Below are positions 16,912 through 26,802 of a stretch of 64,000 bases of DNA, piece by piece. The notes beneath the pieces were generated by a model. That model ran no database searches, was not told the origin of the DNA, and worked only from the letters and a program-made list of their open reading frames with translations. A program made the position numbers and the translations under genes. How positions within the stretch are numbered: position 1 is the stretch's first letter; each line of letters opens with the position of its first letter. This DNA comes from Vibrio coralliirubri (GTDB taxonomy: Bacteria > Pseudomonadota > Gammaproteobacteria > Enterobacterales > Vibrionaceae). The DNA lies in NCBI RefSeq assembly GCF_024347375.1, contig NZ_AP025471.1, positions 992,001 to 1,056,000 on the forward strand, given 5' to 3'.

Positions 16912-17919
16912 CTAGTTATCAGGGGTAATCATCACCCGCATTGATTTAGGGTGAGAGAAGTCCAAATACTCACCATTGAATACTCGAACATTTTTTAATT
17001 CATCATTAGTGACGTTACCTTCAAATCTCGCAAGACGGTTATAGGAGAGGTTATCCCAGTCTGATAATAAAACACTAACACCACGATCAGTACCGACGGT
17101 AACTGCATGATTGTAGATCCAATTCGGCAGAGTGTACTGTGACCTTTTGCCCACAGGAAGACAAAAACTAACTGGGGAATATAAACTGGAAATACAACCA
17201 AGCTTCGTATCACTGACTTGAACACGCATTGATCTGGGCCTTGAAAAATCGAGATAATCACCATTCCTGGCTCTAATATGTTGGAGCTCATTATTCAATA
17301 CTGAGCCATCAAAAACCGCAAGTCTGTTGTAAGATAAATTATCCCAATCGGACAGCATAACCTTAGTACCTCGATCATTGTCGAGATAAACTTCGTGCTT
17401 ATAAATCCAACTAGGTAGACGATAGTCAGATCTAGCTCCAGGAGGCAGGCAATACTTAACGTCAGCGCTCAGACTGTGTATACACCCTAACTTAGTATCA
17501 CTTTTGAGTACTCTCATTGATCTTGGGTGAGAAAAGTCTATGTACTCACCATTTTTTGCCTTTGCTCTTTTTAAATCTTTTTGAGTGGTAATCCCTTCAA
17601 ACGTCGCGATACGGTTGTAAGATAGATTGTCCCAATCTGACAACATGACCTTTGTTCCTCTATCGTTATCAACGTAAACAGGATGCTTATGAATCCATTT
17701 AGGCAGTCGATAACCTGATCTTTGACCTACAGAAAGGCAATATTTTTCACCACTCATAAGGCTCACAATACAACCTTTTGCCGTTTTTTGTTCAATGGGA
17801 GGTAATGTTCCACTCACATCATAAAACGGCGTGCACCCTTCTAGATATGTAGGCTCAGAGACGACAAACCCAGTAACGCTACATGCTTGTATTTCGAGTT
17901 CATCTGTTAATATGCGGCC
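16912..17919 (-). pseudogene. Gene A, 3' part: secreted protein with three ~96-residue repeats
   Basis: The frame is open up to the IS boundary, so the apparent start at 17817 is not real. It opens with the end of the shared N-terminal domain (IQACSVTGFV, then CTPFYDV, as in the proteins at 39063 and 46297). Three repeats of about 96 residues follow, each with C(I/S)SL, a Cys before LPxGxRS, LPxWIYxH, LSDWDNLSYNR and SMRV. The repeats have a beta-rich, perhaps beta/gamma-crystallin-like pattern; this is inference. It rejoins 18974-19526 in frame (LEGRILTDELEIQACS) if the IS is removed. Confidence 0.82.
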
Positions 17920-18973
17920 GGCTTTGTTGCGTAATTCAATGGAACTAAATCAAGAACCTACGATCTGATCAGCTACCTCCACTCTATCTCGTAGTCCTAT
18001 GCCTAAGCCTCGTTATAAAACAACCAACTGGAAGCAATACAACCGATCACTCATTAACCGTGGTTCTCTGACTTTTTGGATTGATGAAGAAGCAATAAGC
18101 GGATGGGCGCAAAGCAAACAGAATAAGCGCGGTAGGCCGCGTCGGTTCAGTGATTTAGCTATCACGACAGCACTCATGGTCAAACGAGTTTTTTCTATGC
18201 CATTGAGAGCGCTGCAAGGATTTATCGACTCGATATTTAGGTTAGCCCATGTACCGTTAAGTTGTCCGCATTACACCTGCATCAGTCGTAGAGCCAAGCA
18301 AGTTGAGGTTTCATTTAAGACTAAAACGAGAGGAGCGATACAGCACCTAGCCATTGATGCTACTGGCCTTAAGGTTTATGGCGAAGGTGAATGGAAAGTC
18401 AAAAAACATGGGACGGATGGCAAGCGTAGAGTCTGGCGAAAGCTGCATATTGCAGTCGATACCAACACTCATGAGATCATTGCCGCCGAGCTAAGTTTAT
18501 CGACGGTTACAGATGGAGAAGTACTCCCGAACTTACTGAAACAAACACGCCGAAGTATCCTTGAGGTGTCTGGTGATGGCGCTTACGACACGAGAGCGTG
18601 TCACGCTGCTATTAAGATTAAGGGAGCTATTGCGCTTATTCCCCCAAGAGAAGGGGCTGCCTTCTGGGAGCGTGGTCACCCTCGAAATTTCGCCGTGGGT
18701 TGCCAGAAATTATACGACTCAAATAAGTATTGGAAAGAGCGGTATGGATACCACAAACGTTCACTCTCAGAAACAGCGATGTATCGAGTTAAACAGTTGC
18801 TAGGAGGGAAACTGAGCTTAAGAAATTACAATGCCCAGGTGGGTGAAACTTACGCGATGATAAAAGCGTTGAACAAGCTTACTGGGTTAGGTATGCCTGA
18901 AACTTGTCGTATTGACTAAGAAACAAGCGAAACGGGTTGGCTCTATCTCTAAATTTAATTACGCAACAAAGCC
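17920..18973 (+). mobile_element. IS5-family element, copy b
   Basis: Same 1054-bp element as copy a, opposite orientation, flanked by the 9-bp duplication TATGCGGCC (17911-17919 and 18974-18982). It interrupts gene A. Confidence 0.95.
17999..18919 (+). CDS. IS5-family transposase (copy b)
   Basis: Intact 306-residue DDE transposase, identical in protein sequence to copies a, d and f (D120, D193, E259 present). Confidence 0.95.
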   Translation: MPKPRYKTTNWKQYNRSLINRGSLTFWIDEEAISGWAQSKQNKRGRPRRFSDLAITTALMVKRVFSMPLRALQGFIDSIFRLAHVPLSCPHYTCISRRAKQVEVSFKTKTRGAIQHLAIDATGLKVYGEGEWKVKKHGTDGKRRVWRKLHIAVDTNTHEIIAAELSLSTVTDGEVLPNLLKQTRRSILEVSGDGAYDTRACHAAIKIKGAIALIPPREGAAFWERGHPRNFAVGCQKLYDSNKYWKERYGYHKRSLSETAMYRVKQLLGGKLSLRNYNAQVGETYAMIKALNKLTGLGMPETCRID

Positions 18974-19526
18974 TATGCGGCCTTCCAAATAGGTTTTATC
19001 TACCTCTTTGAGCAATTGACTACTGCGCACCAACCCTTTTTGGTCTATGTGCGCTGTATAAATAAAAGTAACGGTACCAGAGACTATATCTAGCTCCGTT
19101 AAACTAATCGGTTGATGGTCAATAGCTAGCTTATCAGGCTCGATAAATCGGATGTTAAGGAATGCTATGTTACTAGATATCTGTCCGGTCGTTGAGTTCG
19201 TTTGGTTGGTGTTCAAACACTCATACTTAGAGCACTGCACTTCTTCATCATGTCGAACACAAAATGACACATAATTGACGTCAGCAATCGAATCTTCATA
19301 TAGATAGGGTTTGGTAGAAATAACGCCTCCGTTAGTATCCGCCCAATAAAATTCACGAAAATCACCATTTTCTTCAAAATTAGTGACGGCTTTATTCTCT
19401 ACATATCCGAATACTACTTTTCCAACACTCGGATCTAAGTTTTCAAACCTTATATTAACGTCTGCATTGGCATTTGGAAAAAGCAGCAAGACCTAACGCA
19501 ATAATAATTCCTCTTAAAGCGACCAT
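18974..19526 (-). pseudogene. Gene A, 5' part: signal peptide and shared N-terminal domain, frameshifted
   Basis: A GGAGG Shine-Dalgarno (19537-19541) precedes the ATG at 19526. The start MVALRGIIIALGLAAF is a good signal peptide, but a run of five T (19478-19482, minus strand) shifts the frame. With four T the signal continues PNANA and then DVNIRFENLDPSVGKVVFGY. The domain to about residue 185 is homologous to the N-termini of the proteins at 39063-41783 and 46297-47664 (VFGYVENKAVTNF against LFGYYQGNLVTNF). The total restored length leaves one extra base, as expected for a +1 indel. Confidence 0.82.
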
Positions 19527-19833
19527 TTAAATATAACCTCCCGTATTAAAATAAATAAAGTATGAGAAATACACCATTTAACACCAAAAAATCAGAATAG
19601 AGATAAATCATCGATACTGTCACGTAAGGGGAAAACAACATACTTATATCACTGAGGTGTAGGCCTTTGATAAATCCTAAGGTTCAATTAGGGAAAGTTG
19701 AACTGGTCATAGAATAAAAATAACTTGAAGCCATATTAAGCTTGGTCAGTATAACGTTTTGGTGTTTAATTAGGTTGGTATCCAAAAAAAATAGCTTTCT
19801 ATACAGAGTATAGAAAACTATCAAAAAGTTAGT
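19527..19833. terminator. Intergenic region with terminator of the 402-residue protein gene
   Basis: TTTCTATA and TATAGAAA (19796-19816) form an 8-bp stem that is followed on the minus strand by a run of eight T, a good terminator for the gene starting at 21042. Gene A's promoter should lie near 19545-19600. Nothing else is seen. Confidence 0.75.
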
Positions 19834-21042
19834 TTACTTTTGCTTCATACAAGAAAATAAACCATGGTACGATGTATTATCTGCTGGCTGAACCGAGTTG
19901 TCATCGGACACAACTACAGTGTCATTCCAAACGATACCAGGGATAGGGAAAGGCCCATCTACGATATCTTTTGACCAATAGTTAGTAAATGCAGGCCAAC
20001 TCGCGGAGTTATACCCATCTTCCGCAGACTTTAACAGCAATAGTTCATTAGTTGAAGGTGACGAATAGTTGGGGCCTATACTCTCACAATATTTTTCTTG
20101 GAGGTTTTCATTATTCGACATTAATGGACTAGCCGCATAGTACACGCCATTAACTGAACGTGAACGGATGTATGAATGTCCTGGGAAAAGTGCGGAAAAC
20201 TGCTCTGCTGTAGGACTCTTAGCCCAGCCATCGATTGTCTCATCGGCTTCAATTACCCTCGTGTCACAATCTAAAGGAAGAAAGGTACTAGAACCTGCAG
20301 TCGCGAAGCCAATGCCACATACCTTAATTACGGATGCGTCACCTAAGTTAATATCAGCCTCTCTAGTTACGGTTTCATTTAAGCTACTGTGCACAAAGGA
20401 CGGTTCTTCTGGGTAATAACGTTGTGCTGATACAAGGTAGTTATCATTTTGATCTTGGATAGAGTAGTAAACCATAGCAAACTTAGGCTCATTTGACGAA
20501 AGTACTTCTTCGAGACTAGTAAGTTCTCCCGAATAAGAAAGATCCAGCTCTAATTTGACGGTCTCGTCACCTGAGTAGATTGGAGCATCGTTTGCTACAC
20601 TTTGCTTAATATCCCATAGATCATCGATATTAAGAACTGTCGAACGTAAACTACGATTGTACAAATCTGGATTACCGCGCTCAACATGTAAAGAGTTAGA
20701 GCACGTTACCTCAACTTTCTCCTCCAACCCATTAGGCGTATTTACGATTGCTTGACACAGTCTGACTTGTGAGTTCGCGTCCATCATCGACGGTATGAAT
20801 ACAACGCCTTTTGCCAGTACGCGGTTTTCTTGGTTTACCCAGTAGTAATTGTTTTCTTCTCCTTGCTTGTTAAAGTGAAAAATCGCGCCCCCGTTTTTTG
20901 AGGCCACGATAGGCTCACCGACATATGTAGATTCCGCTTTCTCTCCCTGTGTTTGAGATAGTGACGTAATTTCCAAACTGTTTGCGTAGGCTCCCGTAGA
21001 TATTAAGCCAAGAGCGATTGAAGTCGCTAATCGTGATAACAT
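19834..21042 (-). CDS. Secreted protein of unknown function, possible adhesin-like C-terminus
   Basis: The 402-residue protein has a signal peptide (MLSRLATSIALGLISTGAYA) with an AGGAAAG Shine-Dalgarno. The N-terminal ~150 residues loosely recall the shared domain of genes A and C in pattern (VGEPIVAS, NYYWVNQENRVLA, VRLCQAIV, EVTCSNSL) but similarity is weak. The C-terminal ~130 residues (KYCESIGPNYSSPSTNELLL, then YWSKDIVDGPFP, ending with a Cys) resemble the C-terminal domain of some vibrio invasin/DUF823-like proteins; low confidence. It is probably secreted or surface-exposed and may belong to the same accessory repertoire as gene A. Confidence 0.6.
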   Translation of the reverse strand: MLSRLATSIALGLISTGAYANSLEITSLSQTQGEKAESTYVGEPIVASKNGGAIFHFNKQGEENNYYWVNQENRVLAKGVVFIPSMMDANSQVRLCQAIVNTPNGLEEKVEVTCSNSLHVERGNPDLYNRSLRSTVLNIDDLWDIKQSVANDAPIYSGDETVKLELDLSYSGELTSLEEVLSSNEPKFAMVYYSIQDQNDNYLVSAQRYYPEEPSFVHSSLNETVTREADINLGDASVIKVCGIGFATAGSSTFLPLDCDTRVIEADETIDGWAKSPTAEQFSALFPGHSYIRSRSVNGVYYAASPLMSNNENLQEKYCESIGPNYSSPSTNELLLLKSAEDGYNSASWPAFTNYWSKDIVDGPFPIPGIVWNDTVVVSDDNSVQPADNTSYHGLFSCMKQK

Positions 21043-21198
21043 GTAAGACTTTCCTGTAAGTTAACTTCTGATATGAACATTAAGAATGCTCTAAATAAGA
21101 TTCATTGCATTATGCAACAGGAAAATCTTACAACTTCGGACAAAACGAATACATGGCACCTAAAAAAAACACTCAAGTAAATTGCTAAACTATCAAAT

Positions 21199-22374
21199 TC
21201 AGCTTTTTAAGTTAGCGAAAGTCATCTCCCGAGCTTGTTGAGGGCTAGTTGGAACTCCGTAGAAAAAGCCTTGTTGGTAATAGCCATTAATTGCCTCTAA
21301 TGCGCTAACCATCTCCTGGCTTTCAACTCCTTCATAAACGACTCTTGCACTCTTGGCAGACGCAAGTTTCCTAACTTCATTCAACAATTGCATATAGTCA
21401 GAGTTATAGTGAAAAGCCCAAGTGATTTGTTTATCAATTTTCAATTCATTGATTGGAAGCCTCATTACTCTTTCTATGTTTGAGGCATTAACGCCAAAAT
21501 CATCGACTGAGATTTCAAACCCAGCTAATCTTAGTTGCAAAACCCGCTCCAATAGCTCACATTCAATTTCCGGAGAGACACCTTGCTCGGTAATTTCAAT
21601 GACTATGGTGTGCGTGACACCTCCTTCATATAGACTCAAAATATGTCCAAATAGCTGTTCGTCTATCAAAACGCTTGGATCAACATTGATCGAGAACTTG
21701 GTGTTTATCTCTATATCTTTAAAATAGTTATGGTAATCTTCCACGAACTTCTCTAGTACAACCTTGGTGAAAGCCTTCTGCTTTCCTAAACTTTCGATCA
21801 TAGGAAGAAAACAGTTTGGTGGAATTAGTTCACCATCATTCGCTGACCATCTAGACAGCACTTCAAATCCACAAATCGTCTCTTCATCAGAGATAACCTG
21901 AGGTTGATACAAAAGTTTGATTGGGTAATCTTCACCTTTAAGTTCTTTCAACTCTTTACATGTGTAGATTTGTTTAAATTTATCAGGTGCTAGGGCTGAC
22001 TCTGCTAACTCAGTTACCTGCTCTAACCAAATAGGCTTTTCAAGTGAAGCTACAACATTAAGTTCATATAGTTTACCCAACATACTTACAGAGCTTACAA
22101 TTGACTTATCCAGCCCTGATGTAATGATTATTTTGCTATCAATCGCTTTTTTTGACAATATTTTTAGTAGCTCAAAACCATCACCTCCAGGCATCATAAT
22201 GTCGGTAATAATCAAATCGTACGAGTTTTTTTCCAGTTTATTAATAGCTTGGTTAGCATTTTCAGCGGAGTGTACTATTGTTTCGTAGCTAACATTTAAA
22301 ATTGCAGAACTGAGTAGCTCTCTGGAGAACTCCACATCATCAACGATTAGGACTGCTTTTTTCAATTTATTCAC
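21199..22374 (-). CDS. Response regulator with EAL (c-di-GMP phosphodiesterase) output
   Basis: Start chosen at the GTG at 22374 with GAGG upstream, giving 391 residues; it overlaps the end of the XRE gene by 8 bp, implying translational coupling. The receiver domain (about 1-120) has VLIVDD and the phospho-acceptor Asp near 58 (ITDIMMPGGDG). The EAL domain follows: the motif is EVL (GFEVLSRW), and the other usual catalytic residues are readable (FSINVDP, IEITEQG, SVDDFG, LKIDK, YEGVES, YYQQGF). It is likely an active phosphodiesterase switched by phosphorylation from the adjacent kinase/Hpt pair. Confidence 0.88.
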   Translation of the reverse strand: MNKLKKAVLIVDDVEFSRELLSSAILNVSYETIVHSAENANQAINKLEKNSYDLIITDIMMPGGDGFELLKILSKKAIDSKIIITSGLDKSIVSSVSMLGKLYELNVVASLEKPIWLEQVTELAESALAPDKFKQIYTCKELKELKGEDYPIKLLYQPQVISDEETICGFEVLSRWSANDGELIPPNCFLPMIESLGKQKAFTKVVLEKFVEDYHNYFKDIEINTKFSINVDPSVLIDEQLFGHILSLYEGGVTHTIVIEITEQGVSPEIECELLERVLQLRLAGFEISVDDFGVNASNIERVMRLPINELKIDKQITWAFHYNSDYMQLLNEVRKLASAKSARVVYEGVESQEMVSALEAINGYYQQGFFYGVPTSPQQAREMTFANLKS

Positions 22375-23206
22375 CTTTATAACCTCTAACAATCTGCATC
22401 CATACTCGTTCCGACTTAACCTTATCTTTGGTCAACATCATGAGTTTTTGACGATTATTGGCACCTCCGAATGTCTTATAAGAGAAACCCAAATTATACA
22501 AAATGTCGAACATTGCCTTATCTTTTACAAATACACTAAGTTTTTTTTCAGGGTTTAGGCTTTGCACTAACTTATATACCTCTCTACCGAGAGTCGCGAC
22601 AAAAGAGAACTGAGTTGTTGCGTTAAAAGATAGTATCAATCTAACAGGCTCGTCTTTTTCAAGAGGTATTTTGAACCTACTTGATAGCTCATTTGAATCA
22701 ACACTAATTAAGTGACCTACTAACTGGCCGTGGACAGTGACCAGTACCATCTCACTAGAATGTAGTTCTAATATTTTCTCCATTGTTGATATACGCCTAG
22801 CGCCCACTTCATTCAGTTTCGATAATATAAAGTTTTTATCAGAATCAAATATAACATCGACTAACTGAAGATATTTATTTAGCTGAGACAAATTTGTTGC
22901 GTTAATAACTACAACTTTGATATTATTTTCAGAGGATTCGTCGATATAGCTATTTGCGTTAACTTTTCGGCTAATTGGGTTTGCCTTTGACTCACCTTCC
23001 CATACATCAAAAATATCAACGCCCAATAACTCTAGGAGGTTATTCTGGCGTGTTAAATGAGGTTTAGTCACCCCACGTTCCCACCGACTGAGGGTTACTA
23101 CATCTAAACTGTCAAACTTTGCACTGCTTCTTTGTACCATATCTACAAACACGGTTTGAGATAGGCCATTTTTTATGCGAAAACTTCTAACTAACTTTCC
23201 AAACAT
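22367..23206 (-). CDS. XRE-type HTH regulator, paralogue of the one at 14172
   Basis: The 279-residue protein starts with an XRE helix-turn-helix (FRIKNGLSQTVFVDMVQRSS, then TLSRWERGVTKPHLTRQ) and has a ~180-residue C-terminal part with GNAT-like features (LVTVHGQLVGHLIS, DKAMFDILYNLGFSYKTFGG); the GNAT call is inference. A GGAG Shine-Dalgarno lies six bases before the ATG. It sits between the hybrid kinase and the receiver-EAL gene on the same strand, so it is probably part of the same signalling operon. Confidence 0.72.
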   Translation of the reverse strand: MFGKLVRSFRIKNGLSQTVFVDMVQRSSAKFDSLDVVTLSRWERGVTKPHLTRQNNLLELLGVDIFDVWEGESKANPISRKVNANSYIDESSENNIKVVVINATNLSQLNKYLQLVDVIFDSDKNFILSKLNEVGARRISTMEKILELHSSEMVLVTVHGQLVGHLISVDSNELSSRFKIPLEKDEPVRLILSFNATTQFSFVATLGREVYKLVQSLNPEKKLSVFVKDKAMFDILYNLGFSYKTFGGANNRQKLMMLTKDKVKSERVWMQIVRGYKGE

Positions 23207-23406
23207 AAAGTCTCCGTCTATTCATTTTTGTTCTAAGCATATTATCAGTTACCTCTAATGCCGATGCTAAGAGCATTATTGTTTTTTCAAACCCATACAT
23301 GCCCATAAACTTCCATTCAAATACCCGATATCGAACTGATCTTAATCGGACCGTGTAACAAAGCACTGTTACATATTGCCTAACAAGTAAAAGGTATTAG
23401 CCCTCG

Positions 23407-25743
23407 CTATACGCATTGTCCAAGGTTAAGTGCACACGCAAGCTTATTCTTTAAGTCTTCCCTATCTAACGGTTTTGTTAGGTAGCACTTAAAGAAACGT
23501 TCCATACGTGCCTTTTCTTTCAGTGTTGCTCTTGCGGTAACTGCGATCACGGGTAGTAAAGGTTCGACCTTATATAATTCTTCCGACAATTGGATACCGT
23601 TCATTTTAGGCATTGAGATATCAGTGAAAACTACATCAAAGTCGGAGTTTCGAGCCAACTCCAAAGCATCGACTCCATTGACTGCTTGCACACAGGTACA
23701 TCCAAGTTGAGCTAAGAGGAACTCTAAGATCTCTCTGTTATATTCAACATCGTCAACGACTAACACTCTTACATCGTTGAAACTATTATCAGACAAAGCA
23801 AGTTTGTTCGCTTGTTCGAACATAGTCTGTTGACAACTATGTTCGGAGCATATATACATAGCCCCTTTTTCATTTGGTAGCGCAACAGTAAACACAGTTC
23901 CAGCACCTAACTCGCTTGCAACAGTCAACTCACCATTCATAAGTTGGACAATTTGCTTTGTTATCGCTAGTCCTAAACCGAACCCTGACTGTTGATCTTC
24001 ATGATTAATTTGCTCAAACCCTCTGAAAATGTGAGTCAACTTGTCTTGAGAAATGCCTATTCCTGTGTCTGCCACTGTTATGATAAAATGGTCTTTCGTC
24101 TGTAAACATCGCACATCGACTTTACCAATATTGGTAAACTTCATAGCGTTTACCACAATATTGCTTATGCATTGTTTGAGCCTAAGCTCATCAACGTAAA
24201 CCGACTCCCCACCCTCTAGATCACTTGATACTGACAGCGATAGTCCCTTAGCAAGAGCCATAGGTTCAAACGTAATTTTTATATGGTCGACAATATCACT
24301 TACCAAAGTGTCCTTAGGGTACAACACATAACCTGACGCATGAGCTCTTTCGTAGTCTAGTAAATCGTTCACTATGCGCAATATAGTGTTGCTAGCGTTT
24401 GATATCCCACGTATTTCCCTACTGTTTCTATCCAACATGCTTGTAGATAAAAGCATATGCGTGTATCCGATAATCGCATTTAATGGGGTGCGAATCTCAT
24501 GAGATACATTCGAAATCAAATTCGATTTTTGCTCATTTGCTTCACTAGCCTGTTGTGCTGCACTTTCATATAGAATAGTCCTCTGACTCACTTTTTCTTC
24601 TAGATTTTCAAGCATTAACTGAATTTGTGTCCCTGCCTCACTATACGCTCTAGACAACTGTTCAATCTCACTACCATTGCAAAGAATGATGTTAGTTGCT
24701 TCGTCAAAATCTCTATTTTTCAACGACTGAGCTTGATGAATTAATTTGTTTATCGGCAAAAACATCTCGTTTGTTATAACACTATTAAGTGATACGAAAA
24801 CCGTTAGGAAAATGAGGCTTATCAGAATAAACTTTTTTACTAACGCGCTATCTGACGATAGCAAAAGTTCTTTGGTTGTAAGATAGTTAGATCCAACAAC
24901 CGATTCAGGGGTGACCAGTATTAACCGCCATCCCGTCTTATAATTCTTAATAAAGGTCACATCATAGGCACCTAAAATAAGCTCGACAGAAAGACTTCCT
25001 ATGTCATGTGACAAAATATAAGTAGAGACACTTTCCAACTCTCTTCTTTTATTAATAGTATGTGTCAACAAAGCCAGTGCATCTTGCTTTAAATTTGATG
25101 CTACTAGTTTCCCTCGACTATCGACGATAAAATAACGATACTGCAAGCCTTCAACCATGTTATCGAATGCCAATGAGCTTGCGAAATAATCCAGGTTCAG
25201 CCTAAACCTTAAAACTTTATTTGGAATTTTTTTCAACGGAACAAATAGAGAGAAGTCTATCAGCAACTCATTTGAATAAGATTTACCTATATAAAAGTTA
25301 CGATATTGAAACAAATCATCAAATTCAAGCTGAGTGTTTAAGGTAACAATACGACCACTTTTTACTTCAGTTTCTGTTTTTTCAACGAAATTAACAGAAG
25401 TCACCTCATTGATAAAAGGTTTGAGGTTTTGATTCACATAGATTAGACGTTCGATGAGCTTACTGTCTTTATCGTCCTGATTTCTATCAATTTGCATGAA
25501 ATCAGTAGCCAAATGTTCAACAGCTTCTCTAATGAGGTCAACTTCCTTGTTTAAGCTTAAGCTCTGAGCTCGAACAAAGGTTTGTAGCAGGCCTTTATTG
25601 TAATTGGTGATGCTTTCTTTGATCTGATTAAATTGTCCAACAGATGAGTCTTGAACAATACGTATACTTGAATAAGTTAAAAGCGCTACAAACACGATAA
25701 TTATAAAAGCATTAACCATAATAATCTTTTTGCGAAATGACAT
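23407..25743 (-). CDS. Hybrid sensor histidine kinase
   Basis: The 778-residue protein has membrane helices at about 7-27 and 304-324 enclosing a ~275-residue periplasmic, Cache-like sensor region. HAMP-like and coiled-coil sequence (325-405) follows, then HisKA with H415 (VSHEIRTPLNAIIGY). The ATPase domain shows ISNIVVNAMKFT, ADTGIGIS and GFGLGLAITKQIV. The C-terminal receiver has VLVVDD and acceptor D708 (FTDISMPKMNG). It starts two bases after the Hpt gene stops. The relay should be H415 to D708 to the Hpt His and on to the receiver-EAL protein. The ligand is unknown. Confidence 0.92.
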   Translation of the reverse strand: MSFRKKIIMVNAFIIIVFVALLTYSSIRIVQDSSVGQFNQIKESITNYNKGLLQTFVRAQSLSLNKEVDLIREAVEHLATDFMQIDRNQDDKDSKLIERLIYVNQNLKPFINEVTSVNFVEKTETEVKSGRIVTLNTQLEFDDLFQYRNFYIGKSYSNELLIDFSLFVPLKKIPNKVLRFRLNLDYFASSLAFDNMVEGLQYRYFIVDSRGKLVASNLKQDALALLTHTINKRRELESVSTYILSHDIGSLSVELILGAYDVTFIKNYKTGWRLILVTPESVVGSNYLTTKELLLSSDSALVKKFILISLIFLTVFVSLNSVITNEMFLPINKLIHQAQSLKNRDFDEATNIILCNGSEIEQLSRAYSEAGTQIQLMLENLEEKVSQRTILYESAAQQASEANEQKSNLISNVSHEIRTPLNAIIGYTHMLLSTSMLDRNSREIRGISNASNTILRIVNDLLDYERAHASGYVLYPKDTLVSDIVDHIKITFEPMALAKGLSLSVSSDLEGGESVYVDELRLKQCISNIVVNAMKFTNIGKVDVRCLQTKDHFIITVADTGIGISQDKLTHIFRGFEQINHEDQQSGFGLGLAITKQIVQLMNGELTVASELGAGTVFTVALPNEKGAMYICSEHSCQQTMFEQANKLALSDNSFNDVRVLVVDDVEYNREILEFLLAQLGCTCVQAVNGVDALELARNSDFDVVFTDISMPKMNGIQLSEELYKVEPLLPVIAVTARATLKEKARMERFFKCYLTKPLDREDLKNKLACALNLGQCV

Positions 25744-25745
25744 TG

Positions 25746-26150
25746 CTATAACGACTCACTCTCATATAGTTCAATGACTGACACAATAACCTTAATGAGT
25801 TGCTCATTTACCTTGGCGTGACACATAAGATCGCTGTATTGTTCTAGTTTTTTACAAACATAAGCCGCATCGCTCACACCACAAGCTAAAGTTATGCCTT
25901 TAACTCGATGGACACAGTCAAACAAGTCGGAATTGTTTAGACTTTGCGTTTCAGCTAGAACTTTATTCAAACTTTTGATGGCTAGTTGGCGAAATTTAAA
26001 CCCAACATCAGAATAAAATTCAGTGCCAGTTGCCCGATAAAACAAGGCTTTATCTATCGAATACATGCTATGAAGCTCCAAAACATTGAATAACGTCATT
26101 TTTGAACAAATACATTTAAAGATGTATAGGCATATGCAATTAAAATTCAT
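25746..26150 (-). CDS. Histidine phosphotransfer (Hpt) protein
   Basis: This single-domain protein carries the Hpt signature HRVKGITLACG, whose His is the phosphate carrier, in a helical context of about 100 residues. The ATG at 26150 has GTAGG upstream and gives 134 residues; internal starts at 26099 or later would remove an odd Cys/Phe-rich beginning. It directly precedes the hybrid kinase gene, so it should shuttle phosphate between that kinase's receiver and the receiver-EAL protein. Confidence 0.82.
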   Translation of the reverse strand: MNFNCICLYIFKCICSKMTLFNVLELHSMYSIDKALFYRATGTEFYSDVGFKFRQLAIKSLNKVLAETQSLNNSDLFDCVHRVKGITLACGVSDAAYVCKKLEQYSDLMCHAKVNEQLIKVIVSVIELYESESL

Positions 26151-26484
26151 AATCAATGCCTACATGAGAGATATAGAGGTTAAAGTGCTTTGCTAAAACT
26201 AGTGACTGGTCATTTCTCAATGGGGACTTCGGGAAAATTCATTGGCTAGTATTCAGGGGATGCTGCACAGATTGTACCCTTATTGATTACAGTCAACTGT
26301 GCATGAATGCTATATGAGTGTCTGGGGGAAACTTATCGCGAGCAGTCTGTTAGGCGCAGACACAAGGACGGATATCGTCCGTTCAGACCACTGACTACAA
26401 CTTCCTCTCACGCACAAGCGAACAGTATGTAATGGGTTCATCGTTGCCATTTACCAAACTAGAAATGTTTTTAGCTATTGCAAA
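26151..26484. other. Intergenic region
   Basis: No gene is recognised. It should hold the promoter of the phosphorelay operon. A short imperfect inverted repeat (GGACGGATATCGTCC) lies near 26367. Confidence 0.4.
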
Positions 26485-26724
26485 CTATTCCTCGAGCTCA
26501 TACTTTCTGCATACGCAATCGATCAACAAGTATCTCGCACTAGTTAATCTTTCATGAGGGGCGAAACATGAGCAGACGTTATCAAGCAAATTAACAAAGT
26601 CTTTCAGCTCTTCTTTTTCTCTTACATCAAGTGAGTCGCCGTTTAGTGAGCGTCTTAACTTTGTCAGTGGCAAATGTTTTTGTTGCAATTTGATCGGGAA
26701 GCTCGGTCGAGGTACAAAGCCCAT
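26485..26724 (-). CDS. Hypothetical 79-residue protein
   Basis: A basic N-terminal half and a helical acidic C-terminal half with four Cys (DNVCSCF and DCVCRK) are visible. The arrangement of paired Cys might bind a metal, which is inference. I do not recognise a family. The neighbouring frame at 26803 is decayed, so this may be a relic of the same lost element. An ATG start is available but no strong Shine-Dalgarno. Confidence 0.4.
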   Translation of the reverse strand: MGFVPRPSFPIKLQQKHLPLTKLRRSLNGDSLDVREKEELKDFVNLLDNVCSCFAPHERLTSARYLLIDCVCRKYELEE

Positions 26725-26802
26725 AAGTATCCTGTAAGAAATGTTGCCAATCTAGCAACACTGAGCCTGATTTAGTATCGCATTCAGGGCCCCTTAGCAA
26801 AT

